Source: Tragulus kanchil (taxonomy: Eukaryota > Chordata > Mammalia > Artiodactyla > Tragulidae). From it: a stretch of 64,000 nucleotides of DNA. The position numbers and the translations under genes are program-made. A model generated the notes under the pieces. The model was not told the origin of the DNA. It saw nothing but the letters and a program-made list of their open reading frames with translations, and did no database searches. The stretch lies in the NCBI GenBank assembly GCA_022376925.1, contig JAIOJX010000025.1:96065608-96129607 (forward strand), read 5' to 3'. This document shows, piece by piece, positions 1 through 12,224 of this stretch; position 1 is the first letter of the stretch; each line of letters opens with the position of its first letter.

Positions 1-257
1 TAACTGTGGTAAACATTTCTGTTTAGAAAGGGAAAGAATTGGAGGCATACATGAATAGTATTAGCAAATATTTTATCATAGCTAACATGGATTGCTAACT
101 CTCCAGCCTCTAACAACAGTTTCCTTGCAACTACCCACTGAGATTTTAAGTCATAGAAAATATTTTACATTTTCTATCATAACTGTACTTGCTTCTGGGC
201 ACCAAATTCTGTTAGTCAGAATGATCTGGGTTATGCTCCAGTATTCAATGACGAAGG
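1..257. other. unassigned unique sequence
   Basis: AT-rich sequence upstream of the first Bov-tA fragment. I see no repeat, exon or RNA signature that I can name. Confidence 0.4.
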
Positions 258-349
258 ACAGGGAAGCCCCATGCTGCAGTTCATGGGGTTGCAAAGAGTC
301 AGACACAACAGAGCAACTGAGCGACTGAACTGAACTGAACTGAACTGAT
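258..349 (+). mobile_element. Bov-tA SINE, 3' fragment
   Basis: This matches the 3' half of the ruminant Bov-tA SINE: a 'ctgcagttcatggggttgca' core, then 'agagtcagacacaac', then a degenerate (actga)n tail at about 330-349. The tRNA-derived head is absent, so this is a 5'-truncated copy. Confidence 0.85.
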
Positions 350-1258
350 CCTCCAGTAACAGAAACCCCAAATCCTAGAGGTTTAATATAAAAATTTATT
401 TCTTACTTAAACTATATGTTCTCCAAAAATCAGTATTGGGAGAACTCTTCTATGTCCACTCGGGGACCAATGTTTATGGGACCCAACCATCCGAAAGTTC
501 TTCAGTCAGCATGACAAGAGAAAAAAAATAACCAAAGAATAACCCAACTTTTAAAGACTTCTGCCAGAAGTTAAATATTTCACTGGGTGAAGCAAATCAT
601 GAGGCTATCCCTAACTTCAAAGGAGTAATATATTAGAGTACAATAAACCACCTCAAAACTTAAAAATTTGTAGCATCAACTTTGTTTGGTTCATGATTCT
701 ATGGAATGGCGATTTTCATTAAGCTCAGCCAGATAGTTCTGCTTGCCCGGCTTGGGCTCACTCTGGTGTTTGTGAAAAACTGCCTGTCAACAAGGCAGCT
801 TTGTTTCTGAGGTCAGTGAGTTGTCAGCTGGGACTACAGAGCAATCAGTCCACATGTCCCTCGTTATCAGGAGGCTAGCCTTGGCTTGATCATCGGGTGG
901 TAGTCACAGGCAAGAGAGCAAGCTTCAGTGTACAAGCACTTTAAGTTTGAGCTTGGGTTGCATTTGCTCAAGGTTCATTGGCTACAGCAAATCATATGGC
1001 CAAACCCAGTGGCAATTTGAGGATATAGATCCTACCTCTTAAGAGGAAGACATAATGGAAAAGGGCACAGAAAGAAGGAAAGAAACAATTTGTGCCTACT
1101 TTTCAGTTTGCTGCATGAAAGAAAGTGCAATGCTACCATGCTCTTCCAAAGTAGGGAAAACAGAAGTATTAACAAACAGAACTAATAAACTATAGAACTT
1201 CTAGGAGAAGAGAAATATCATGGCCAGATACAATGAAATACATAAGTAGAGTTAACTT
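350..1258. other. unassigned unique sequence
   Basis: I recognise no repeat or coding signal here. The stretch at 700-1030 is less AT-rich than its surroundings but has no long open frame and no CpG clustering. Confidence 0.4.
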
Positions 1259-1360
1259 TTGTTGTTGTTGCTTAGTTGCTAAGTTGTGTCCCACTATTTC
1301 ATGATCTCATGGACTAGTATTCAACTTGACTTTGAAGAACAATTTGCCATGGCAAGTATC
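1259..1360 (-). mobile_element. Bov-tA-derived SINE, degraded, antisense
   Basis: It begins with a gttgttgttgc run followed by 'tagttgctaagttgtgtccc' and a degraded 'ctcatggact' block. This is the antisense order of the Bov-tA 3' region. The rest has decayed or is missing. Confidence 0.55.
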
Positions 1361-1724
1361 ACAGAGCATGTTATAGCAATCCAATAACCTGATTTTTGCA
1401 TGAGTTCAATGAACATAATGATAGAAGTCTAGTTGATTCTCCTTTGTATTTCCAGAATCTAGTGCTGTTTAGACACTTAGTTGATGCCCACTGTTTATTG
1501 ATTGAGTTGACAAGTGTTGGAATTATCTACAGGGCCACGAATAGAGGAGTCATATCTGAGATTGTTTTCTACTCTGAAAATCTAGTTACTCACAAAGGAT
1601 TTTTAATATAGTACAATTATATTAATAACATAATATGTAACATTATATTAATGTTATTTTAATTACAAAATGTTAACGGCCTTTGAAAAGATTTTTTATT
1701 TTGTCCTCTATTTCCAATACGTAT

Positions 1725-2225
1725 TGTATCATTGTTTATTGCTGTGTAACAAGCCTGTCTATAACTTAGTAGCTTAAAAGAACAACCATTTGTTATCGCT
1801 CAAAAAAGTCTACATGTCAAATGGGCAGTTCTGCTTATCTGGTGAGGCACTTCTGTTTTTGGCTGGGATTGCTTATGCTGGAAGCTGCTCAGTCTACAAT
1901 GGCTTCTCTCTCTCTCTGGTCTGGAGTCTGACTCCCAGTCTGCTAGAGTTAAAGGAATGACTGAACCATGGATCTCATTATCCAGAGACTAGCTAAAGCT
2001 TATTCATTTAGTGGCGGCATACAAAGCACAACAAGAGGTTAAGCAGTGTAAGTGTTTTTCAAGTCTTTGCTTGCATCGTATTTGCTTGCTACTCACCTTT
2101 TTAAACAAGGCAAATCATATGACCAGGCTCAACGTCTGAGAGCAAGAGAACTAACAAATGGCAAGGATACAGAAAGGATCACCAAATTAGGATCATTATT
2201 TCAGTCAGACCACCATAAATATCCA
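1725..2225. repeat. probable ancient MER-type interspersed repeat
   Basis: The block 'ttattgctgtgtaacaagcc' followed by 'agtagcttaaaagaacaacc' and a (tc)n patch resembles a common old mammalian medium-reiteration repeat. I cannot name the family with confidence. The boundaries are approximate, and the 77-residue open frame at 2052-2285 inside it shows no protein signature. Confidence 0.4.
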
Positions 2226-2570
2226 TCCAAGCTCTCTATTATCCATCTAAAAAGCACATCTATAGAGTATCAAGTATACATATGAACTGCTGGAAAATTA
2301 CATTTCTTGATGTATATGATCATTTGGCAGTCAATTTTTAATCTGGGGTACATTTTAGGAGAATATGATATAAACATACAAATAAATTGGTGAAGTTTGA
2401 AAGACCCATGTTTCCGTAGAAGAGAAATGTAAAACTACAGATGTTTTCTGAGAGACTAACCAAAAATGAAAGTTATTCTTTTATTTTGCAACAAAAATAA
2501 CCCAGTATACAAGTAAGATTATAAAATACCTATTAAATTATGAATTATCAGCATCTAATATAGAATAACT

Positions 2571-2838
2571 GGGCTTTCCTGGTGGTCCAGTGGGTAAAGA
2601 GTCTGCCTTGCAGTGCAAGGGGCACCGATTCCATCCCTGGCACGGGAAGATCACACATGCTGCAAAGCAGTTGAACGGGTGCGTCCAATTACCAGCCAGC
2701 GCTCTGGAGTGCATAGGCCCAAAGCCAGTCTGCAAGGAGAGAGGCCACTGAGATTGGAGGCCCACACAGGCCAAAGAATTAAGATGGATGAAAATAAACA
2801 AATAAAGGACCAGTAAAAGAGGCCAAAATTTTTTTAAA
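2571..2838 (+). mobile_element. tRNA-derived artiodactyl SINE (CHR-like, 'tggtccagtgggtaa' type)
   Basis: The head 'gggctttcctggtggtccag' is followed by 'gccttgcagtgcaagg' (the degenerate B-box region), a 'gtccaattaccag' middle, 'ggcccacacaggccaaaga', 'agatggatgaaaat' and an A-rich tail. The same architecture recurs at 14670, 16516, 35541 and, antisense, at 17165 and 29330. Its mismatches show that it is an older copy. Confidence 0.75.
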
Positions 2839-4110
2839 AAGGGAATAAAATTAATTAAAATAAAATAAAATAACATACATTTTATAATTTAATAAAATAC
2901 ATTTTTGTATGAATTAGATTTGGAAACTATAAGGCATAGCTATTAGATGCCTTAATTAACTATAAATTTACCCTTAATTCTGAGAAGATATTTTGTTAGT
3001 AAACATTATAAGTTGCTTTAAAAATATCACACTTTACTATATTTCCTTTAGTTCTGAGCTATAATTCACTGATCAGAGATATAAAAATCAAAGACAAATT
3101 TGATCAGCCAATTATTATGACATGGAGCACAGCCCCTTAAAAGCATTTCTAATCAGCCACATAATCATATTATGCTAAATTTTATGCAAACATCTTAAAT
3201 TCATCCAGGTCTATGAGCCAAAGATTTTCATTATATTTTTCTTGTGGGAGTTTGGACTCTAAGGACACTGTTGTTTCAGATACACATGCTGATGCATTTA
3301 ACTTCAATACTGTAGCTAAATAAATAGTTAAATAGATGAACGATTTTATTTTCCTGATACATTTCCAAATATTGTCAACATAGTTTTGTACATTTTGTAG
3401 GGAATAATGACAAGATTTCAAAGGATATAATAAAAATTGAAGAAGCAGAAATATAATGATCATGTATTTCCTTTCTTATACTACAATATCTATTTCTTAT
3501 ACAAGACAGTCTTTAGTGTACATAAAAAGGGCACAATAGTTCTTGCCTTATTGTCACTCATCTCAGGAGTCTACCTTAGATTTTTGTTCTCCATGTTCTT
3601 TATTTAATTCAACCATTGGGTGTTTTAAAATACATTTCTAAAACATTGCTGTGACAACCTGTAACCACTTCATATTAAATATCTTATAGTTAGATAAAAT
3701 CTTTGCTGTATTAGGAGAATTCAGGCCCTAAACTGGAAGGATAACCAATACTGAAATTAGGGTGAGCATGTTTTGTTTTTTTTCACAGAATAATACACCT
3801 TTGAGCTTGGAATCTGAATTGAATAAATTTACCATCTATTTTCTCTCACATCCAGGCAAATGTTAATAGGATCTGATTTATCAGTACTCTTTTTTGTGTG
3901 CACTGGAAATTATTTCCCCAGCCCAGCTCATTATCATCACTTTCGTTTTCAGCCTTTTAATAAAATTTCAATGTATTTTATGCTTAATGATGGCAATTTG
4001 ATCCAATTTAATCCAACTGTGTAGTTTAGTATCAAAGTCAAATAAAAATGTCATCTATAACATCTAGACTATTACAGTTTAGCGAAAGTACTGGTTGTCT
4101 AGGTTAATCC
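2839..4110. other. unassigned AT-rich sequence
   Basis: No recognisable repeat head, exon or RNA gene. The 93-residue minus-strand open frame at 3182-3463 has low-complexity hydrophobic content typical of chance frames in AT-rich DNA. Confidence 0.4.
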
Positions 4111-4119
4111 TCTACCTTT

Positions 4120-4225
4120 TCAGATGTGCATATTTGAGACCCAGAGAGAATAAGCAATTTATGTAGCTTACACAGCTTATAAACAGTAGTATACTAGATA
4201 AATATCATATTTCCTGTTTTCTAAC
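4120..4225 (+). mobile_element. MIR fragment
   Basis: The order 'gacccagagagaataagcaa', then 'agcttacacagct', then 'taaacagtagta' matches the second half of the tRNA-derived MIR SINE (the gaggcacagagaggt / cacacagctagtaagtgg region). Heavily diverged. Confidence 0.5.
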
Positions 4226-4235
4226 CTTGACTTTT

Positions 4236-4455
4236 TTTGCTATAATAATAGCCATGATTTGTTGAGCATGTACATACATTATTAGTTCATTTACATTTTC
4301 CTACAGACCTATGCAATAAGTTCTGTTAATAATATACATATATCCGAGAAAAGGAATTATAAATTGGTCCAGAGAAGTTAGCTTGTTCAACAGCAGTCAA
4401 CTAGTTTCTGATGGAACTGGAATTTGAACCTGTCCTTCCAAATTTAGTGATTGCT
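4236..4455 (+). mobile_element. MIR SINE
   Basis: The full MIR order is visible: 'taatagccatgatttgttga' head, a 'ttagttcatttacattttcc' block, 'tatgcaataagttctgttaa', a degraded core, then 'ggaactggaatttgaacctg' near the 3' end. Divergence is as expected of this pre-eutherian family. Confidence 0.65.
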
Positions 4456-4459
4456 TTAC

Positions 4460-6435
4460 ACTGGGAATCAGAAAAGTAAGTGATAATGTTGCCTTGTAAA
4501 AAAGTCAGAAATTGAGGAACTTGGACTTTATATGATTTTCATGAGGGGCTCCTGTTTAGTTGGGGAAAGATAGTAACACAAACACAAAAGTATGGTCCCC
4601 AATATTTAATATATCATTCAACCAAACCTTTTTATTTTTTTTTTTTGCCACCTACCTTCTGATATTTCCATGCTGTTTTCTCTCATGGAGCTTGTCTAAT
4701 CCTCCTTTTTGTGCTCTTAAAACATGTTATTTATACCTTTTCTCATGATATTTTTATCATATCCTTCCATGTATTATAATTATACATGGGATTTCTTATC
4801 ACCACTGTATCATCTTGTCGACTGTGAAGTCAGGGCCTGAGTGTTCCTCATCTCTTTATAGCTGTATTCTAAACTTAGCTGATACCAAAGAAACTTTAGT
4901 TATGTTTAAATAAAAGGGTAACAAGTTGAGATTTATAAAAGAAAATCTGAAGGATATAGGATTTCTTTCATCCCAACCCCCAGCAACATTCTTAAGCCTA
5001 CTCATAAATCCAAACTTGTTTTCCATCCTCGATGTCAAGACAGTGACAAAAGGAAGTGGTGTGTTTGCATTTTACAGAGTTTATATTTCAAACCAAAAGA
5101 AATAATCATTTAGTCTTTCAGCATGTTGAAATTCCTCATACAAAATAAACCACAATATCTTGTATGAATAAGGCAAATCTCTTTACCTACTAAAATATCC
5201 TGGGAAACAGAAACAGGAACAATTGATGAATTTGAAAATTCTTTTCCATGCTGTTGACAATAGCTAGGATTGAGTTCTCAGTTTCTATATATAGAAAATA
5301 TTTATGTATTTTAATACAACATAGTACAAAACTCTAGTGTTTCATGGTAAACAGACTCAGCAATAAAGCACTGAAGTAAAATACAGTGGATTGAATAAGT
5401 TTATTTTAAAATATTACTACAAAAAGGTTTCTTTAACCAGTGGAATGTGGTAATAGGGTATATTAATACAATCTAGAGAATAGATGTGAAATACAGAAAA
5501 GAAAAAGGCAATTAAATTATACTATTATTTACCCTTATAAAAAGACATATGAATTAAAATATGAAGTTGATAAAATTTTAGTACCTTTTAAGTTAGTAAT
5601 CGTATGTCAAAATTATAGAGCATCTGATGATTTAAATTATAATAAGATTCCAATCATAATTCATAATTACATATGCAACAGTAGAAGGTAAAGAACAGTA
5701 TATTATTCTATTGTAGATTTTCAAATATAATAGGTGAAATCACCTGATCTTATTAGTGTAATCTAAACTTAAGCTCTAAACCAGAAGCTTGGAAGAAAAA
5801 GAAATCTAAATATAAAACTAAGCAACTCTTTGAATATTGCTGGTTTCCCTGTATCTCTGTTTCTCCATTGTTCCCAGGAAATATTAAAAAAATCACAAGA
5901 CAGAAGTTAGAGGTGAGGAGTTGAAAGAGTGTGATGAAGAGCTGAAGATCATCTCCTCCTCCAGACTACTTCTCAACCGTGTATGTGCAGCCTGGCCTTT
6001 TTATCTCAACGCCTACCAGAGACTGGACAGTCACTCTTTGGAGAAATAGGACTAGAGAGATTATGAATTTGAAGACACCAAATATGGTAGAGGGAGGGGT
6101 TAAAGTTTCACACTGAACACAGTTTATTAAGTAAAAGGTTAGTAAATTTCCCCCAGCTTGCTCCTGGAACACCCATAACCAGAGCCATGTCTGGTTACAT
6201 TCCTCCAATTTACCAGGAAATGGGAGATTTTTCTCAAGGGAAACTCATAAGTCTCACAAATAAGGCTTACAGATGCTGACATTTGAATATCTCTTTAGTG
6301 AAAAGTTGGCCTTCCACTTGATCACTCTTCAGTAAAGCCCACCAGTCCTAAGGCTCACCATTTATATAGATCATCCAAAAAATGTTTAAGGGTTTCATTC
6401 ATAAAATGTGCACTGGCTGCTAAGAGTCCTTAGAC
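4460..6435. other. unassigned AT-rich sequence
   Basis: About 2 kb without a repeat I can name. It has many short A/T runs and no open frame above 80 residues. Very old repeats could be hidden here. Confidence 0.4.
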
Positions 6436-6439
6436 TTAT

Positions 6440-6842
6440 GAGTGACATATACAACTTGAAAGACAGAGACTAAAACAACCAGATTAATAGAATCTGAATT
6501 AAAACAGAGACAATGCAGGGAATACAAGAAAGCTTCCAAGTAATTATAATTAACATCTTCAGAGAGATAGAAGAGGATATTGCATCATTAAAACAAGAAT
6601 TACTTTGAAACCAGATGCTGTGAGCACAGAGAAAAACAAGAAAGATCAAGAAAGATATCCTGAAAATCAAAAATATTTCGAATGAAAGTAAGACAAAATT
6701 CCATAGAAATATTGAGAAATGAAGACAAAAATATCTTTAAGGTAGCATCAAAGAACAAAAAAGATGTAGAGACAGACAGTAGAAGATAGGAAAATTTCAA
6801 GATCAATCTGGGAGGTCCAACATCTGACCAACCTGAGTTCCA
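6440..6842 (+). mobile_element. HAL1-like LINE ORF1 remnant, 5' part
   Basis: The segment reads like the coiled-coil-coding region of an ancient L1-type ORF1: 'gagatagaagaggatattgc', then 'aatctgggaggtccaacatc', then 'ctgagttccagaa'. These match the HAL1/L1M family in order. No reading frame remains open, so it is a fossil. It stops abruptly at about 6842, where L1 sequence begins, and the same element resumes at about 8108. That shows a nested insertion. Confidence 0.6.
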
Positions 6843-8107
6843 GAAACTATAAAACTTTTGAAGGAGAATATAGGCAAAACACTCAATGACATAAATGACA
6901 TAAATCAAAACAAGATCTTCTATGACCCACCTACTAGAATAGTGGAACTAAAAACAAAAATTAATATGTGGGACCTAATGAAACTTAACAGCTTTTTGTA
7001 TAGCAAAAGAGACAACAAAAAAGGTGAACAGAATGGGAGAAAATAATAGCAAATGAAACAACAGACAAAGAATTAATCTCCAAAATCTATAAGCAACTCA
7101 GACAACTCAACACCGGAAAAATGAACAACCCAATCAAAAAATGGGAAAAAGATCTAAAGAGACACCTCTCCAAAGAAGGCATGCAGATGGCCAATAAACA
7201 CATGAAACGACGCTCAACCTCGCTTATTATTAGAGAAACACAAATCAAAACTACAATGAGATATCACCTCATACCCGTTAGAATGACCATCATCCACAAA
7301 TCGACAGACAAAAAATGCTGGAGAGGGTGCGGAGAAAAGGGAACACTCTTGCATTGCTGGTGGGAATGGAAATTGATACAGCCGCTATGGAAGACAGTAT
7401 GGAGATTCTTTAAAAAGTCAAAAATAGAAGCACCATATGACCCAGCAACCCCACTATTAGGTTTATACACTGATGAGATCAAAATGGAAAGAGACACCTG
7501 TACCCCAATGTTCATTGCAGCACTCTATATACTAGCTAGAACATGGAAGCAACCTAGATGTCCATTGACGAATGAATGGATAAAAAAACTCTGGTGCATA
7601 TATATAATGGAGTACTTCTCAACTGTAAAAAGATATGCAGAAGAATCAGTCCTAATTAGGTGGCTGGATCTAGAACCTATTATACAAAGTGAAGTAAGTC
7701 AAAAAGAGAAAGACAAGTACAGCATACTAACACATATATATGGAATCTAGTAAGATGGTAATAACAACACACACAGTGAAGCGATGGAAAAACAGACATA
7801 GAAAACAGACGTATGGACATTGTGGGGAATGAACAGTGGGTGAGAGGCGTAGAGGGAGTAACGTGGAAACCTATACTATCCTATGTGAAACAGACAGCTA
7901 TTGTAATTGTGCTGTGGGAATAGGGGATCCTACAGGGGCGCTGTGCAATGGCCTGGAGGTGGGATGGGGGGACTGGAAGGGAAGTGGAGGAGGGAGAGGG
8001 ACCAGGGATATATATATATATATATATGAGTAATCTGGTATTATACATATCTGTAAACAACAAAACTGTAAAAGTAAAAAGTAAAATAAAAATAATTATT
8101 AAAAAAT
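6843..8107 (+). mobile_element. L1 LINE, 5'-truncated, with 3' UTR
   Basis: The L1 ORF2 3' third (about 6850-7750) is followed by a 3' UTR containing a purine-rich G tract at about 7945-8003, a (ta)n patch at 8010-8027 and an A-rich tail to about 8100. Familiar ORF2 stretches are 'ttctatgacccacctactag', 'ctggagagggtgcggagaaa' and 'gaagcaacctagatgtccat'. The 5' end is missing, as is typical of target-primed insertion. Both flanks are HAL1-like sequence. Confidence 0.9.
7121..7750 (+). pseudogene. L1 ORF2 C-terminal fragment (209-residue open frame)
   Basis: This is the only frame in the window with clear protein homology. It covers the C-terminal region of LINE-1 ORF2, the endonuclease/reverse transcriptase that copies L1 RNA into DNA. 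The endonuclease and polymerase domains lie upstream and are absent, so it cannot act. The C-terminal cysteine-rich motif C-X3-C-X7-H-X4-C is visible at Cys66, Cys70 and His78. The last position (residue 83) is Trp, so the motif is broken. The frame ends with the typical L1 ending ILTHIYGI and a stop. The Met at 7121 is an internal residue of the original ORF2, not a true start. Upstream codons at 6858-7046 carry further ORF2 sequence in a different frame, separated by stops or frameshifts. Confidence 0.85.
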
Positions 8108-8700
8108 AACACAGAAAGAGATTATAGACAAACTGAAGGAAGGATATTTTCAAAGAAATAGTAAAAGTTTCCAGAATTTAGGGAAATGAGCCTCCAGATT
8201 AAGTGGCTTCACTCTAAAACACATAATCATGAAATTTCACAGTCCCAAGAATAATAAGACAATTCTAAAAACTTCCAGAGAGAAAAGCGGACCATATGCA
8301 CAATGAATAAGGAGTTAGAATAGTATGACTTCTTTGCAGAGGACAATGGTAAACATCTACAAAATTAGAATTAGCAATGATTTCCAACCTGAAATTCTAA
8401 AATCTGTCAAACTATCAGTCAATTATGGGAATAGAGTAGATATTTTGGGGGTTGAAAAGTCTCAAAACATTTGCTTCCCACATATTTCTTTTCAGTGCTT
8501 TCTTATAACTAAAGAGATAAGTAACCACGGAAACAGAGAATCCACCATAAGAAAGAGGTCAAAGGAATTCCGAAGGTGAGGAAGCGAAGGACAGTTATAA
8601 GTTAGAGCCAACAAAAGAACCCCAAAGCAAGTCCAAATGCAAATAGGATGATGGAAGGAGCCAAGAAAGAATTTCCTGGGACAAAACGAAGCAAATTATT
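8108..8700 (+). mobile_element. HAL1-like LINE ORF1 remnant, 3' part
   Basis: It continues the element interrupted at 6842. 'tccagaatttagggaaatga', 'cttccagagagaaaa', 'gatttccaacctgaaattct', 'caaactatcagtcaa' and 'ggtcaaaggaattcc' occur in the order of the HAL1 ORF1 and its 3' region. The 84-residue open frame at 8325-8579 lies in it by chance or as a decayed remnant. Confidence 0.6.
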
Positions 8701-8708
8701 TAACAGAT

Positions 8709-11084
8709 GTGATTGTGTAAAACTGAGAATTGAAAAGATGTTGGCGAGGACAAAAAGAACTAGTAATAACCTAGAAAATAAAAGATCCTCAATGTATGTG
8801 ACTTTGAATTTTTATCTTTGCTTATCCATTATCTGTAATAGTCTCTAGAATGGAAGAGGATCTCAGTGAGTGCTTACTGAATGAATGGATAAATTAATAA
8901 TGGATAATAATTACTTTCTGCATTCCTTCACCCAACAGTCCCTTGAACATAGTTTTGTAAAAGCATATTGTTTACTTAATCATTTGTTAACCTGTTTTTA
9001 TTAGTCAGATTTCTTAGTTTTCAAAAACAGAAATTAAATTTAGATTTGTTTGATTAAAGTAGGGAATTTATTAAGATTCTGAAAAATTCCAGGTGTTAAC
9101 TTTTGTCATTGAATGAATCCAGGTACTCAAAAACAATCTGTTTCTCTGTGTCTCTTACCATTGCTTTCCTCTTGGCTATTTCTAAGAGGTTAATTCTTAG
9201 GTTAGATCTCTCCAAATGCTTGGTCAAAGTAACCATGAGTAGTTAATAGACTTAATCCCCAAGATTAGCAGCACCTCTTTTTTATTAGCTACTCCAAAAT
9301 ACACAGCTTATTCGAAGTTTACTGACTTTTATCGACCTCTTGAGCCAATTATTGGGCTCAGGGCAATAGAATACTCTGATTAAGTAGACCTGGGTCACAT
9401 GACCACCTCTAGACCCATGGGTCAGCCTCATTCAAAGGACACGAACCCCATATCAGAGAGACTTCCTCAAAGGGCACTATTACCAGAAAAACGAAATGTG
9501 GATGATCCAGAAAGGCAAAACCAAATAGCACTTTATTGAAAAAAATTCACCTACTTGACCCTGATCTCTATTAGAAACATGAATATTCCTCCAGATAAGC
9601 CTTTCAAACAGAAAAGAGTGTTTGAGATTTCTTCTTAAATATGACTATGTATATTTCCTTATATCTCATCTCCCATCTTTCTAACTTCTTGACGTGTAGT
9701 TGGTAGACCAGCTCTGTTCAGTAGAAATATAATGTGAGACACAAATGTAAGCCCATGTTTACAATTTTAAATTTTCTAGTAGTCATATTTAAAAAGTAAA
9801 AGTGAAATTCATTTTAAAAATATATTTTATTTAATCCAAAAATTTAAAACACTGTCACTTTAACATATGATCAATATAAAAGTATTAATGATATATTGTG
9901 ATGGTAAAACTGAGAATTGAAAAGATGTTGGCGAGGACAAAAAGAACTAGTAATAACCTAGAAAATAAAAGATCCTCAATGTATGTGACTTTGAATTTTT
10001 ATCTTTGCTTATCCATTATCTGTAATAGTCTCTAGAATGGAAGAGGATCTCAGTGAGTGCTTACTGAATGAATGGATAAATTAATAATGGATAATAATTA
10101 CTTTCTGCATTCCTTCACCCAACAGTCCCTTGAACATAGTTTTGTAAAAGCATATTGTTTACTTAATCATTTGTTAACCTGTTTTTATTAGTCAGATTTC
10201 TTAGTTTTCAAAAACAGAAATTAAATTTAGATTTGTTTGATTAAAGTAGGGAATTTATTAAGATTCTGAAAAATTCCAGGTGTTAACTTTTGTCATTGAA
10301 TGAATCCAGGTACTCAAAAACAATCTGTTTCTCTGTGTCTCTTACCATTGCTTTCCTCTTGGCTATTTCTAAGAGGTTAATTCTTAGGTTAGATCTCTCC
10401 AAATGCTTGGTCAAAGTAACCATGAGTAGTTAATAGACTTAATCCCCAAGATTAGCAGCACCTCTTTTTTATTAGCTACTCCAAAATACACAGCTTATTC
10501 GAAGTTTACTGACTTTTATCGACCTCTTGAGCCAATTATTGGGCTCAGGGCAATAGAATACTCTGATTAAGTAGACCTGGGTCACATGACCACCTCTAGA
10601 CCCATGGGTCAGCCTCATTCAAAGGACACGAACCCCATATCAGAGAGACTTCCTCAAAGGGCACTATTACCAGAAAAACGAAATGTGGATGATCCAGAAA
10701 GGCAAAACCAAATAGCACTTTATTGAAAAAAATTCACCTACTTGACCCTGATCTCTATTAGAAACATGAATATTCCTCCAGATAAGCCTTTCAAACAGAA
10801 AAGAGTGTTTGAGATTTCTTCTTAAATATGACTATGTATATTTCCTTATATCTCATCTCCCATCTTTCTAACTTCTTGACGTGTAGTTGGTAGACCAGCT
10901 CTGTTCAGTAGAAATATAATGTGAGACACAAATGTAAGCCCATGTTTACAATTTTAAATTTTCTAGTAGTCATATTTAAAAAGTAAAAGTGAAATTCATT
11001 TTAAAAATATATTTTATTTAATCCAAAAATTTAAAACACTGTCACTTTAACATATGATCAATATAAAAGTATTAATGATATATT
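8709..11084. repeat. tandem duplication 1 (about 1.19 kb unit)
   Basis: Copy 1 is 8709-9897 and copy 2 is 9898-11084, at a constant offset of 1187 after the first bases. They look identical except at the very start of copy 2, where 'gtgattgtg' has become 'gtgatg'. There is no spacer between copies. Most of the unit (8717-9700) is sequence I cannot assign to a family. Confidence 0.95.
9700..9897. mobile_element. MER-type DNA transposon fragment (hAT-like), cut by duplication 1
   Basis: 'ctctgttcagtagaaatata', then 'ttttaaattttctagtagtc', then 'ttttatttaatccaa' match, in order, a common non-autonomous mammalian DNA element whose ends read 'tgtccaatagaaatat'. It is broken at 9897. The complete version runs in copy 2 from about 10887 to 11200, ending 'atcatgttggacaaagca'. 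The family name (MER5/MER3 group) is uncertain. Confidence 0.5.
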
Positions 11085-11200
11085 TACATTATTATTTCTA
11101 TTTTCTTTGAAATTCTTTGGGTGTTTTACACTTGCAGCAAATTTTAATTTGAATTAGCCACATATGGATGGAAGCTATCATGTTGGACAAAGCATTTATA
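10887..11200. mobile_element. MER-type DNA transposon (hAT-like), full copy
   Basis: The same element as at 9700-9897, here continuous across the duplication end at 11084 into unique sequence ('acacttgcagcaaattttaa', 'gaattagccacatatgg'). That continuity shows copy 2 joins the true downstream flank. Confidence 0.5.
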
Positions 11201-12224
11201 GGCTATGAAAGCTATTATATTCTATTAAGTGAAGTCTTTCTTTTCCCCCATCGAAACCAGCTTCCTCTCTTAAAACCCTTCTATTTCCATTCTAATCATA
11301 TTTCCACCTCCAATCAAATAGTTCAATGCATCAAGTAGGACAATGTTAATTAATTCACAGTCTTACGATTTTGAAAAGGGAATAAAAAAAGTGTTCACAT
11401 GTTTCTACTTTTCAGGAATGAGAGCTGAAATAAAATGGCAAATCACTTTGGTGCTTTTATTCAGCGTGAGTTAAAGCAATGTGGAGCAGATGATCACATC
11501 TTGATGACAATTATGGTATGACTTGGCAGAAAGAAGTGAAGAAGAAATTTGGCCTGGTGCTATTAAATAGCTGCCCAGATAGGTTCTACAAGAAATAGAA
11601 AGAGTGAGAAGAATCTAATTACCCACACGCAGATAACGAAATAGTTGCATCATGTTGTTGGGGGACTCTTAATTGCTAACGTAGAATACCTGTTAGCACA
11701 TCTTTATTTCTTAAAGAAGTCTGATTTGCACATACTTTTGAGCATAAATCTTCAGATTTACTTTTTTTGTATGTTTAAAAAGTAGGCTTTTTTTCTATTA
11801 TGAATCCCTTGATCCAAGGGTTTATTTTGGCACCTTGACGATTACGCAAAACTTACTGCTGAAGCAGCCTTTTCTTTTAAAGCATTGGTTTCCAAGCACT
11901 CTAAAAAAGATAAAAAATAAAATAAAATAAAAAGCCTCCAAAATGTCAACTACTTTGGGGTGGATTTTGTATGATTTTCTCAGTTCAAGCAAAGCTGCAG
12001 TATATATAAAAAATGTGACAGAATTTTATTTTGCAAATTTAGTATCATTAGAGTTTATATGCAGCTATAAATTACCATTCAGTTTTCACAGAAATATGTT
12101 AAACAACTTGCATTTATATACACTGGGTGACTTAATTTTAAAATGACATTACTTTAGATTTGTCCCTTATCATAAAATGTATCTTTTAGTTGGAAAATAA
12201 TACCCCACACATAAAAATTCAATA
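11201..12224. other. unassigned sequence
   Basis: No repeat family recognised. An A-rich run at 11900-11940 could be a decayed poly-A tail but no element body is evident beside it. Confidence 0.35.
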
